A DNA stretch of 31,476 nucleotides from CAZELM01 sp964512995. GTDB lineage: Bacteria; CSSED10-310. The stretch spans positions 1 to 31,476 of the forward strand of contig CAZELM010000046.1 in NCBI GenBank assembly GCA_964512995.1. Reading direction: 5' to 3'. Shown here in pieces: positions 7,558 to 16,344 of the stretch. A model generated the notes under the pieces. It saw nothing but the letters and a program-made list of their open reading frames with translations. It made no database searches and was not told where the DNA came from. Within the stretch, counting starts at the first letter, position 1, and each line of letters starts with the position of its first letter. The position numbers were made by a program, and so were the translations under genes.

Positions 7558-8406
7558 ATGAAAATGGCTCTTTTTCCGGACAATACATTATGGTTTATGG
7601 TTCGTCTGATATTATCTGTCAGTGGTTTGGTAGTGGTTTTGTATTTTATACAGGATAAACTGTTATTCCATCCTGAAGTCATGCAACTGTCCCAGGTAAT
7701 CAAGATCGCTGCAAGTGAAAGAATGGTTCTATGGCCTGCAACAGAAGACTATCATGGTCTCGTCACGACGCTGGATACCGACCAGAGCAGTGGAACGGTG
7801 TTCGTTTTTCATGGAAATGCAGGATCAGCAACAGATCGGTTTTATTATTCCGAAAATCTGGTAACACTCGGATATCGGACGATTCTTCTTGAATACCCAG
7901 GTTATGGCGCACGACTGGGTAATGATTTAAGCGAAAAAAACCTGATCGCTGAAGGGACTGCGGCAATAAAACAGGCATTATCGGAATTCGGGCGGCCGAT
8001 TTTTATCATCGGAGAATCATTGGGAGCTGGTGTTGCTGCAGGTGTTGTATATCAGAACAAAGACGTTATTGACGGCATTATCCTGGTGACTCCATGGGAC
8101 AACCTCCCCAATATCGCACAATCGATCTACTGGTTTTTGCCAGCGAAGTATATCACGAAATACCGGTTTGATAGTGTTGAACATTTACGTACGTATCATG
8201 GACCACTTGTTGTTCTGATCGCGGAACAGGATGAGATCATACCCAGATCATCATCCATGGCATTATATGACCAATACCAATCAACGAAAAAGCTGGTCAT
8301 CCTGTCCAATGTCACACATAATACATGGCCATCTGTCATGGATCAAAACCGATGGCTGGAGATCATGTCTTTCCTTTCAATCAATGTCCAGAAGCCCGAG
8401 TATTAA
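7558..8406 (+). CDS. Membrane-anchored alpha/beta hydrolase (BEM46/ABHD-type)
   Basis: From the preferred start the protein is about 282 residues with one N-terminal membrane helix (about residues 14-35) followed by QDKLLFHPE. This helix-then-'FxP' layout is typical of the BEM46/ABHD17 branch of alpha/beta hydrolases. Catalytic triad candidates are all present: nucleophile Ser154 in GESLGAG, Asp225 in AEQDEI and His254 in VTHNTW. The oxyanion-region motif FHGNAGS follows the first strand. The substrate is unknown; esterase, lipase or thioesterase action on the periplasmic or cytoplasmic membrane face is possible. The frame is open back to 7363, but the upstream part lacks a plausible ribosome-binding site. 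ATG 7558, 7564 and 7597 are all candidates, so the N-terminus is uncertain. Confidence 0.8.
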   Translation: MKMALFPDNTLWFMVRLILSVSGLVVVLYFIQDKLLFHPEVMQLSQVIKIAASERMVLWPATEDYHGLVTTLDTDQSSGTVFVFHGNAGSATDRFYYSENLVTLGYRTILLEYPGYGARLGNDLSEKNLIAEGTAAIKQALSEFGRPIFIIGESLGAGVAAGVVYQNKDVIDGIILVTPWDNLPNIAQSIYWFLPAKYITKYRFDSVEHLRTYHGPLVVLIAEQDEIIPRSSSMALYDQYQSTKKLVILSNVTHNTWPSVMDQNRWLEIMSFLSINVQKPEY

Positions 8407-8545
8407 ACCAGTTTCTCAGCTATGAATGCCGGAGAATCATCGAATATCTGAGCAGTCCGAATTTTCGTGAGTGACATCCGGAAAAAACAGTCCATTGAGC
8501 CGGAGTGTCTGATCCGTATGTCAAACCTCTGATTGTTAATCCGTA

Positions 8546-9559
8546 TTATGCGCTTCGTTTCAATCCGATACCTGCAAGGATGCTGCTCAGAATGAAAATC
8601 ATGATCCATAATCCCGCAGGACTTGTTGACGGGATGGGTGGTATCTCTGTTGGCGTCGCCGAAGGACCCGTTGTTGGTGTATCGGTGGGAGTTGGTGTTG
8701 GTGTATCGGTGGGAGTTGGTGTTGGTGTATCGGTGGGAGTTGGTGTTGGTGTATCGGTGGGAATGGGTGTTTGAGTGGGTACTATACCGGCTACCCAATC
8801 GAATACATTCTTGGAGAAAATCTGATTATTGGTCGTATAAAGATAGGCATTCTCCCAAAGATTCATATCTCCAATGGTCACTACCTTGCCGTTACCCAAC
8901 AACGCAGTGGCAATAATCGCTTGGTTCACATTCATCCATGCCTGTTCCTCCGATGGCGAAGAAGCAATGATCCGTCCGCCATATACGACTGTGATGGCAT
9001 TGATCCCTGTAAAAATCTCATGACTGGAGAATCCGGTCACGGTTCCATTCAAATCCGTCAGCCCCAGTGTCAAACCTAAATATCCCGCTATGTTCACCAG
9101 ATTGGCATTTGGGCAGTCTTCGTTGTCGCTCAGGACAACCAGTCCACCGCCATTGTTCACAAAATTTTGGAGTGCGGTGGCTTCTGCGGAGGAATACGCA
9201 CTATACCATGCTGAACCCAGGCAAATGACAATGGCATCATACACGCTGATATCCTGGTTCAGAATTCCGGTATTATTGGCCACAATCGAATATCCCTGAC
9301 TGGTCAGATAGGAGTTGAGATTTGAAAAGTAACCACTTGGCTGATAGCTTAAATAGACACCATGATAGGTATCCCAAAGAACATTTCCATTTTTCTGATC
9401 CGGATAATCTTTTTTATTAATGATTGATTCATCCCGTGCAATGGCTTTGCCGGTCGTCAGATCAATGCCGGATCGGGAACTGTCCATTTGATCCTCGTGG
9501 ATTAGGGATTCAGGCTCTGTCACTCCGGATGCTGTCAGGTGGTAAGCGGGATTTGCCAC
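8546..9559 (-). CDS. Surface protein with GATase-like/DUF4350-like domain, Pro-Thr linker and C-terminal anchor; probably 5'-truncated
   Basis: Residues about 58-258 form a Rossmann-like domain: VLWDTYHGVY, NLNSYLTSQGYSI, YDAIVICLGSAWY, LQNFVNNGGGLVVLSD and FSSHEIFTGI. This order resembles DUF4350/ThuA-type class-I-amidotransferase-fold modules that occur in secreted bacterial proteins. A linker of PTPTPTDT repeats (about 262-295) follows, then PPIPSTSPAG, a hydrophobic helix (about 313-331) and a basic KRSA end, a sorting-type anchor. The anchor predicts export, yet no signal peptide precedes the domain: an in-frame TGA lies a few codons before the GTG at 9559. An ATG at 9487 with GAGG 5 nt upstream is another possible start, also without signal peptide. 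The gene may therefore be a decayed 3' part of a larger secreted protein. Confidence 0.65.
   Translation of the reverse strand: MANPAYHLTASGVTEPESLIHEDQMDSSRSGIDLTTGKAIARDESIINKKDYPDQKNGNVLWDTYHGVYLSYQPSGYFSNLNSYLTSQGYSIVANNTGILNQDISVYDAIVICLGSAWYSAYSSAEATALQNFVNNGGGLVVLSDNEDCPNANLVNIAGYLGLTLGLTDLNGTVTGFSSHEIFTGINAITVVYGGRIIASSPSEEQAWMNVNQAIIATALLGNGKVVTIGDMNLWENAYLYTTNNQIFSKNVFDWVAGIVPTQTPIPTDTPTPTPTDTPTPTPTDTPTPTPTDTPTTGPSATPTEIPPIPSTSPAGLWIMIFILSSILAGIGLKRSA
8679..8774 (-). repeat. Four 24-bp coding repeats
   Basis: Units beginning at 8679, 8703, 8727 and 8751 (period 24) encode the Pro-Thr-Asp linker of the minus-strand surface protein. The copies are almost identical, with the last one diverging at its end. 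Confidence 0.9.
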
Positions 9560-9844
9560 CAGACTCCCATTTCAGCGCACGGGAGAGGATCGCCAACCGA
9601 TCCAGCGTGGATCAATCCATAACTATGGACGGTGGGAAGAGGGAGTCATGCCGATGCCATCATTCCATGCATGTGAGAATGATTACTGAGAAACCAATTC
9701 ACCAGTATCTGCCCATCATTTCCGAAACATGTGACCCCATAAACACGGTCGGCGGGTAGATGGAGTTTTACCGAAGCTATTGCATCCCGGGTGGCTTCCC
9801 GTGATGACAATGTTCCGATGGCCAGAACCAACACTGCATGTCAG
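9560..9844 (-). pseudogene. Possible remnant of the 5' part of the truncated surface gene
   Basis: The 285-bp gap between two minus-strand genes contains a 62-codon minus-strand frame (9646-9834, starting only with GTG and without a ribosome-binding site). It encodes a plausible-looking segment around LHLPADRVYGVTCFGNDG, then a stop. It has no recognised domain. Its position directly upstream of the signal-less surface protein makes a decayed upstream part of the same gene possible. This rests on position and protein-like composition only. Confidence 0.25.
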
Positions 9845-10969
9845 TTATGATTCCAGCAATGACAGAACCCGGAATACTGCAGATACTAACGCATCCAGAT
9901 CGATATGGTCCAGACAATAAGGGTTGCTGCAATCCGGTTTCCAGCAGGGCCGACAGGGAACATCCGCTGTGAGAATCTCCCCCTTGTTATACAGATCGAT
10001 TTCCACATCACAACTGATCGTGAAAAAGATCACGGATGGTATCTTCAGCGCAATGGCCGCATGTGCCCCGAATGTATCTCCTGTCAGACACCCATCACAG
10101 GCCGCAATATAATGCATCCCGCGCCGGATTCCTTCAGTGGTTGGTGTCTCGATCACGCGAGGATCATTGATCTGAGCCGCGATATCATGGTTCAAGGCAG
10201 TTTCGTCTCTGCCACCCAGCAGAAGTATCTTCACTCTCCCGGATGCCGGATGCGCAAGAATGTTCCGGATTACTGTGACAATCTGATCAGGTCGCAACCG
10301 TTTATTGGGGAATTTGGCGGAGCAACCTGTATTGATCCCCAAGCCCTTCCATGAATCGTCTAGTCCGATACTCCGGCGATACTCTTTGACATGCATTTTC
10401 TCGGATTCGCTCAGCTCAAAGATATATCCGGTTCGACGGTAGGTGAAACCAAGTCCCTCCGCCAGTATCTGCTGGCCGGTTTGCGTATTCTGTCTGAACT
10501 TCAGTGCGTCATCCATTCCCAGCCGATAGGCATACGCCATCTCCCGGTTCAGTGGAATAATGACACCCTGGGGACTCAAGCCAAACCCGCGTTTTTCCCG
10601 AGCGGGAGTCTGCATCGCCAGTGCAGTCGATTTCCGATCCCGGTCACAGGACAATATCAGATCAAAATGCATTTGACAGAGATAAGAAATGGATTCGTAC
10701 GTATAAGGAATAATCTCGTCGACCAGGGGGTTGTTCTGGAGGAGCGGGACAGCCATCGGTGCAGTGACCCATCGGATCGTGCTCAATGGATACCGGTCTT
10801 TGAGGATGGGAAGAAGCGCGGTGGTCATCAGAACATCTCCCAGTGCATCCAGATTGATGATCAATATCCGGAATCCCTGCGGCTGATACTCGTCACAATT
10901 CCAGCACACCCGATAGGGCTGACACGGTTTATACCCATTGAAATGTTTGCAGTCGAACCGATAATTCAT
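9845..10969 (-). CDS. Glycosyltransferase family 9 (heptosyltransferase-like) with two cysteine clusters
   Basis: 374 residues, about the normal length of GT9 enzymes. After an N-terminal cysteine segment comes the GT9 opening RILIINLDALGDVLMTTALLP (about 34-54). The middle has LGINTGCSAKFPNKR and the C-terminal nucleotide-sugar half has VKILLLGG and the GDTFGAHAAIALKIPSV segment that corresponds to the GD-T/S-G-x-x-H motif of ADP-heptose transferases. The enzyme likely adds a heptose or other sugar to a surface glycolipid from the cytoplasmic side. Extra features are four Cys at 7, 16, 22 and 25 (CKHF..., CWNC) and four near the end (339, 342, 347, 352), possibly metal sites. Start: AAGGAG 7 nt before ATG 10969. 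It lies 70 nt downstream of the M3 peptidase gene and may share its transcript. Confidence 0.88.
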   Translation of the reverse strand: MNYRFDCKHFNGYKPCQPYRVCWNCDEYQPQGFRILIINLDALGDVLMTTALLPILKDRYPLSTIRWVTAPMAVPLLQNNPLVDEIIPYTYESISYLCQMHFDLILSCDRDRKSTALAMQTPAREKRGFGLSPQGVIIPLNREMAYAYRLGMDDALKFRQNTQTGQQILAEGLGFTYRRTGYIFELSESEKMHVKEYRRSIGLDDSWKGLGINTGCSAKFPNKRLRPDQIVTVIRNILAHPASGRVKILLLGGRDETALNHDIAAQINDPRVIETPTTEGIRRGMHYIAACDGCLTGDTFGAHAAIALKIPSVIFFTISCDVEIDLYNKGEILTADVPCRPCWKPDCSNPYCLDHIDLDALVSAVFRVLSLLES

Positions 10970-11039
10970 TCTTTGCTCCTTGGGATCATGTCAACAGCAC
11001 TCGTCTTCGATTCGTGGCGCAATGCATGCTCTCGGCCAG

Positions 11040-12773
11040 CTAAAGGCTGTTTTCCAATCGATCGATCTCCTCTTCGATCATGGAAATGAGTTCTGCTGCA
11101 TACTCACCATAGAATTCAAAACGAAGACCGGCATGTTTGTATAAATCCGCTACGGAACGGCTGAATCCCAGCCGCATCGTGTCCAGCCAGCGTTTCAATG
11201 CCGGTTCGCCCTCTGTTTTCGCTTTTCGGTAGACCTGCAGAGCGGCCAGTTGTGCGATGCCGTATTCGATGTAATAGAACGGCACAATAAACAGATGCGG
11301 GATTCCCTGCCAGGCAATCTGCCGGTAATGCTGTAATCCGGTAAAATCAATACCCTCCCCGAACCGATCTGCAAAGTGGAGCCACATGGATTCCCGTTCT
11401 TCAGCGCTGTGATGGGGATTCGTATACACCCAATGCTGGAATGCGTCAATTCGAGCAGTATGCACTAATGAAGACAGCACATCTTCAAATTTTTCAATCT
11501 TGCAGCGGCTGATGTCGTTCGGATCCGAGTAGAAAATATCCAGATGATCCAACCCAAGCAGTTCCATGGATTGGGATGCACATTCACCCCATTCCTGAGG
11601 CGTATGACGGTAGTGTAAAATGGGCTCGGCAATGCAGGCTCGCGTTTCGACCGCATGACCACTCTCATGGAGCAGTACCGTGACATCCTGATGGGTATTG
11701 GTCGCATTCATGAAGATAAAGGAAACCCGGGTTTCATCCAATGGCATGTTGAAACCCACGGTTGCTTTATTCTGACGGGTAAACAAATCCAGATTGCCAA
11801 AGTCCTTCAATAGACGCAGGTTGTCTCCCAACCGGGGATAGATCCGATCCAGTATCTGAGCAACTCCGGAAATCAGCCCGTCTTCATCTTCAAATGGTTT
11901 GAGTGGCGGTTTCCCATCGATATCCACAGACATGTCCCATGGACGCAGCGTTTCCAGCCCCATCTTGATCCTCCGCTTTTCATTTCGCCTGCGAAGAGCC
12001 GGAACCGCGTATTTTTCGACCGTTTCATGAAACCGGAAGCAATCCTCCGGGGAATAATCAAAGCGGCGGTATACCAGATGGCGATAGTCCCGGAAATTAC
12101 CGAAACCGGCATTGATCGCTGACTGATGCCGCAACTCAATCATCCGATGGAAAATATCATTGATCGCTTCTTTGTGCGCCAGACGGCACTCTGCAATCGC
12201 AAACCATGCTTTCTCCCGGAGTGGCCGGTCGGGTTCATTGAGTTTATTGGAGAGTTCTGTCAGATTGTGTTTCCTGCCGTCGAACTCGACAGCCATGCCA
12301 CCCGTGATGGAGCTATAGGTGTCACTCAGTTGAGCGTCTTCAACGGCGAGCGGAATATTCTCGTTCCGGAACAGCGACTGCTCCATTTTCATCAGACGGA
12401 TCAGATGGCCATATCGTTCCATGTTGATCTCCGGAAGATACAGACTGTCCAGTATCCGAAGATCCAGCACTTTGAACAATTCCGTGATCTGACTGTAAAT
12501 GACTTCGTTGAAATGCTGGAACCGTTTCTTGGCTTCCTCATCGGCCGTATTGACTGCAGCGGCCAGTTGAATGCGCGCCGACTCCTCCTGAAGCGCCGAA
12601 GCCAGGTCGCTGCAATCCAGAATGAACTGCTCCAGAAGAATTCCCGAGCTGATCTCGCGGTTCTGTAATTCATCGAATATCGGCTGAATCTGCTCCCAGG
12701 AACATAAATCAATGTCGTGGGGTGTAAACACCCGATGTTTCAATCGTTCAGAATTTGTTTCCGAGCATTTCAT
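11040..12773 (-). CDS. M3-family zinc metallopeptidase (oligoendopeptidase F-like)
   Basis: The zinc signature is HESGH (His369, Glu370, His373) inside TVLLHESGHAVE. The third ligand is probably Glu397 in GECASQSMEL, the spacing expected for M3/thimet-type oligopeptidases. The upstream segment VSFIFMNATNTHQDV matches the stretch before the zinc site in oligoendopeptidase F. No signal peptide is seen, so it probably cleaves short peptides in the cytoplasm. Length is about 577 residues, normal for the family. Start: ATG 12773 (MKCSETN) has AAGGAG 8 nt upstream; the in-frame ATG at 12809 has none. It leads the minus-strand pair with the GT9 gene. Confidence 0.9.
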   Translation of the reverse strand: MKCSETNSERLKHRVFTPHDIDLCSWEQIQPIFDELQNREISSGILLEQFILDCSDLASALQEESARIQLAAAVNTADEEAKKRFQHFNEVIYSQITELFKVLDLRILDSLYLPEINMERYGHLIRLMKMEQSLFRNENIPLAVEDAQLSDTYSSITGGMAVEFDGRKHNLTELSNKLNEPDRPLREKAWFAIAECRLAHKEAINDIFHRMIELRHQSAINAGFGNFRDYRHLVYRRFDYSPEDCFRFHETVEKYAVPALRRRNEKRRIKMGLETLRPWDMSVDIDGKPPLKPFEDEDGLISGVAQILDRIYPRLGDNLRLLKDFGNLDLFTRQNKATVGFNMPLDETRVSFIFMNATNTHQDVTVLLHESGHAVETRACIAEPILHYRHTPQEWGECASQSMELLGLDHLDIFYSDPNDISRCKIEKFEDVLSSLVHTARIDAFQHWVYTNPHHSAEERESMWLHFADRFGEGIDFTGLQHYRQIAWQGIPHLFIVPFYYIEYGIAQLAALQVYRKAKTEGEPALKRWLDTMRLGFSRSVADLYKHAGLRFEFYGEYAAELISMIEEEIDRLENSL

Positions 12774-12830
12774 CTGTTTGACTCCTTTTTCAGATAACCC
12801 ATGTGACATTCTTCGTCCGCGGCTCAGCCC

Positions 12831-12849
12831 TGCATAACAAGTTTATGCA
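12831..12849. promoter_or_regulatory. Perfect inverted repeat in a divergent intergenic region
   Basis: TGCATAA (12831-12837) and TTATGCA (12843-12849) are perfect 7-bp arms around CAAGT. It lies 58 nt upstream of the M3 peptidase start, between two divergent genes, where a repressor operator could sit. The site has no U-run to suggest termination. Function inferred from position only. Confidence 0.3.
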
Positions 12850-12977
12850 CGAGATGCAAGAGGAAGATGGGGATTTGAGCTCCTTTGGTTTATTCATCGG
12901 CAGGAGTGTGATACAAGAAAGGACGACGGGAGGAAAGAGAAAATAGAAGTGAGAAATGAGCAGTGAGAAGTGAGACC

Positions 12978-15900
12978 ATGAGGCGAGTCGATAACCGGAT
13001 ACCCCTGTTGCTGATCGGATTGTTTACCATTTGCTACGGGGGATTGGCATTTTCCAGTCTGCGTCTGAAATCAGTGGTCCGGGATGAGCCGGTGCATTGG
13101 AAATTCGGGGAGGAGCTGATGACGATCGGTTCGGATGCCTATCCGTTTCGGGGCGTTGGGCCGGTTTCCATTCTCAATGTCTATGCTGCCAAACGATTGG
13201 GAGTCGATATCTTTGATTCCACCGGTCTGATCGCCGCACGGTTGCCGACGGTCGTGATCGGGATGCTGCTGATCGTATGTGTATCGGCTTTCTCATGGCA
13301 GTTATTTGGTCCATGGAGCGGTGTTTTTTCCGGTGTTCTGGCTGCTTTTGAACCCAATCTGATCGCTCACGGACGGTTCCTGACAACCGATATCCCGGTC
13401 TCGGCGGGGATTTGTCTCTGCCTGTTCGCCATCTGGCGCTACTCCGTTCATCCTGGCAGATGGCGAGCCATTTTCATCGGTATCGCGATCGCAGCCGCAT
13501 TGCTCTCCAAGGTCACCGGATTGATTATCATGTTGCTGCTGCCGATATACTGGGGCTTCATGATTTTGAATCATCGAAAGACCCCGGACTCTCATCGACC
13601 ATCTGTATCGATGGTTGCCATTGATCTGGGAGTTGTTCTGCTTGCGGCCATGTTGTGTGTGAATGCCGGATTTGGATTTCAGGGCGTTCTGACTCCGGTG
13701 AAGGACTATGAGTTTCTCAGTCCGGTGTTTCGGAGTTTCACATCATGGCTTCCGGATCATCTCCCCATCCCATTCCCCTATGTCTTTATTCGCTGCCTGG
13801 ATTACTCCTTCTGGTTCAGCGAGGTCGGTCATCCGGTTCAACCATTTCTCAATGGCGAGTTCAGCCGGACCGGTTTTCCTCACTATTATCTGGTGGCATT
13901 TCTGATCAAATCCACGGTCGGCTTTCTCCTTCTGGTGATTGGTGCGATCGCGTGTCAGTTCCTGAGGAAAGAACGGAATCTGGCTGAATTGACGTTATTT
14001 TTGGGTTTGCCGGTGATGGGTATGTTTCTGTATTTTTCGTTGTTCAATCCCATTCAGCTCGGTCTGCGATACATCCTGCCCATTTATCCGATCCTGTGTG
14101 TTCTGATGGGGAGTCTGATCCAGGGGATTCGGCATCGGATGGGACAATGGATACTGTCCGTCCTGCTGATCGCACATATCGTTGAATCGACAGCGGTCTG
14201 GCCGCATTATCTGGAATTTTTCAATATCACGATCGGCGGTCCGGCTCAGGGATATCGCTACCTGAACGACTCCAATATCGATTGGGGACAGGATATGCAC
14301 ATTCTGGAGAAATATGTCCAGTCTTCAGACCAGCCGGTCATCATCAATCCGGAATCGCCGGTTTCCGGCCGGATAGCGGTGAATGCAAACCGGATGTTCA
14401 TGGAAAAATACGAATGGCTTCGAAACCGCGAGCCCATCCATCGTGTGGCATATACGTGGTTCATTTTCGATGTCGAGGGTCCAGAGAACGGGACATCGCC
14501 GGATCAGCCGGTGTTTACCGATTTTTCAGCGTCTGCTCTTCACGGGAGTGGGTCCGCAGCCACCCGATCGCCTGCTTTTTCCAGGTTGCGCGGCATGGAT
14601 CAATCACTCATCGGCCCGCAGTTCGACACGCCGAAACCGGAGTCCGTTACCCGGCATGCTGCAATGGGAACCACTGGACCGGAGCATTCCGGGACCCGTT
14701 CAATCCCCTCCTCAGACTCAGAACTACCGGAACAGAAAAAAAGCGCAGCGTATGCCGGAGCGAATGTTCTGTTCATTTCGATCGATACGCTCCGGTCGGA
14801 TCATGTCGGGAGTTATGGCCATCGGTTGCCGACCAGTCCGACTCTGGACGCATTCGCTCGGCGGAGTATTGTTTTTGAGGAGGCACGGTGTCAGGTGCCC
14901 CGCACCACCCCCTCCCATTCCGGTATGTTTACCGGTCTCAGTCCGGGCGAGCATGGGAGCGTGATGAACTGCCAGCCGATTAGACCGGATGTTCCGACCA
15001 TGGCGGAGATTCTGAAGCGGTCGGGGTATCGTACGGGAGCGGTCGTGTCCAGCGCTGTGCTTTCCGGTTTGGCATCGGGACTGAATCGGGGGTTTGATTG
15101 GTATGAGGATTCCGGGAGTGGCAATTCGCTCCGTCTGGAAGAGAATACACCGGCTCCCGAATCTCATACGGAAAAGGCTTCGGATTCAACAAAGGACCGC
15201 CGGAAGATCCAGGGAAAGATTTTGTTCGCTGGAGGTGAAGGGGAAATGGCAACGCGGGTTACGCCATTCGAACGAACCGGCGATGTCAGCACCCAACTGG
15301 CGCTGGATTGGCTGGGCAGACAGCAATCCGGACCGTATATGCTCTGGATTCACTATTTTGATCCGCATTCCAGCTATAAACCACCGGAAATATTCGGAAA
15401 GATATTCGCTCCCTTTTACAGCAGACAGGGAAACATGATCGATATCATGGCTCGCAAAAAAAACGACCTGCCGATCGATCTCGAGAACTGGAATCAGTTT
15501 CATGGATTGTATGATGGCGAAATCCGGTTCGTCGATACGCAACTGATGCGGTTGTTCCGGTATTTATCTGATACGGATCGGATGGAGAACACGATCATCA
15601 TTGTTCTGGCCGACCACGGGGAATCTCTGGGAGAATATCAGGGATATGTCGGGCATGGGGAACATCTCAATGAGGGATCGATCCGGATACCGTTGATATG
15701 GCATTTGCCCGGAATGACCTCAGGTCATGTCCTGACAGAACCGGTGGACCCCTCGGATATCATGCCCACGTTGCTCGCGTTACTGGGTGTGGATGCGCCA
15801 CAAAAAATGTCCGGCCGGAATCTTCTGAAGGAGTTGGCGGGTGAATCCGGTGCATTATCACAGAACATGACGTTTTCTCAGTCTGCGGCAGCCGGCAAGG

Positions 15901-16229
15901 GAGATGCGATGCGGGTCCGGTTTTCCGTAACCTGGGACCGGATGAAGTATATCGGCGATCTGTACTGCAATCGGTCTCAAGGATTCGGGGAATACGATCA
16001 GACATCGGATGATCTGACGGATTTTGCATTGTATGATCTGGGAGTTGATCCTCAGGAGCTGACGGATATGCGCACGCTTTCGCTGGATAAACTGAATCTG
16101 TACCGTGACGTGATGAAACAGTGGTTGTCCGGACATCGGCATGGCATCATGGAACGGTTATCCGTCAAAGAGGATATCGACAACCAGAACCGGCAGTTCC
16201 TGGAAGCGTTGGGGTATCTGGAAGAGTAG
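12978..16229 (+). CDS. Fusion of a multi-pass GT39-like glycosyltransferase and a sulfatase-like (alkaline phosphatase superfamily) domain
   Basis: About 1083 residues. The N-terminal half (about 8-440) has many membrane helices with a periplasmic DEPVHW motif after the first helix and FEPNLIAHGRFLTTD, the layout of PMT/ArnT (GT39-like) lipid-linked sugar transferases. A soluble stretch with a low-complexity linker (about 500-590) follows. Residues about 595-1000 are a sulfatase-fold domain: NVLFISIDTLRSDH (metal Asp), TTPSHSGMFTG, LADHGESLGE and GHGEHLNEGSIRIPLIW. At the formylglycine position of the C/S-x-P-x-R motif there is Thr643, and the Arg is His647, so a classical sulfatase is unlikely; phosphotransfer or phosphodiester cleavage is more likely. 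Both halves probably act on a surface glycolipid. Start ATG 12978 is preferred over GTG 12963; its ribosome-binding site is weak. Confidence 0.85.
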   Translation: MRRVDNRIPLLLIGLFTICYGGLAFSSLRLKSVVRDEPVHWKFGEELMTIGSDAYPFRGVGPVSILNVYAAKRLGVDIFDSTGLIAARLPTVVIGMLLIVCVSAFSWQLFGPWSGVFSGVLAAFEPNLIAHGRFLTTDIPVSAGICLCLFAIWRYSVHPGRWRAIFIGIAIAAALLSKVTGLIIMLLLPIYWGFMILNHRKTPDSHRPSVSMVAIDLGVVLLAAMLCVNAGFGFQGVLTPVKDYEFLSPVFRSFTSWLPDHLPIPFPYVFIRCLDYSFWFSEVGHPVQPFLNGEFSRTGFPHYYLVAFLIKSTVGFLLLVIGAIACQFLRKERNLAELTLFLGLPVMGMFLYFSLFNPIQLGLRYILPIYPILCVLMGSLIQGIRHRMGQWILSVLLIAHIVESTAVWPHYLEFFNITIGGPAQGYRYLNDSNIDWGQDMHILEKYVQSSDQPVIINPESPVSGRIAVNANRMFMEKYEWLRNREPIHRVAYTWFIFDVEGPENGTSPDQPVFTDFSASALHGSGSAATRSPAFSRLRGMDQSLIGPQFDTPKPESVTRHAAMGTTGPEHSGTRSIPSSDSELPEQKKSAAYAGANVLFISIDTLRSDHVGSYGHRLPTSPTLDAFARRSIVFEEARCQVPRTTPSHSGMFTGLSPGEHGSVMNCQPIRPDVPTMAEILKRSGYRTGAVVSSAVLSGLASGLNRGFDWYEDSGSGNSLRLEENTPAPESHTEKASDSTKDRRKIQGKILFAGGEGEMATRVTPFERTGDVSTQLALDWLGRQQSGPYMLWIHYFDPHSSYKPPEIFGKIFAPFYSRQGNMIDIMARKKNDLPIDLENWNQFHGLYDGEIRFVDTQLMRLFRYLSDTDRMENTIIIVLADHGESLGEYQGYVGHGEHLNEGSIRIPLIWHLPGMTSGHVLTEPVDPSDIMPTLLALLGVDAPQKMSGRNLLKELAGESGALSQNMTFSQSAAAGKGDAMRVRFSVTWDRMKYIGDLYCNRSQGFGEYDQTSDDLTDFALYDLGVDPQELTDMRTLSLDKLNLYRDVMKQWLSGHRHGIMERLSVKEDIDNQNRQFLEALGYLEE

Positions 16230-16344
16230 AAAAAAATTTCTGCCACTATTCCATCTCAAAATTGTTGTAGATCAGGTTTCTGACATCAATTTCAGTTTCA
16301 CTCCTCGAAAGATTCATAGGTGGTTTCAAGAGTGGATAGAATCG

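Noticed and set aside
16141..16344. N-terminal extension of the SGNH hydrolase back to 16141
   Set aside because: It overlaps the end of the preceding gene in another frame, is not protein-like, and the membrane anchor starts naturally after ATG 16345.
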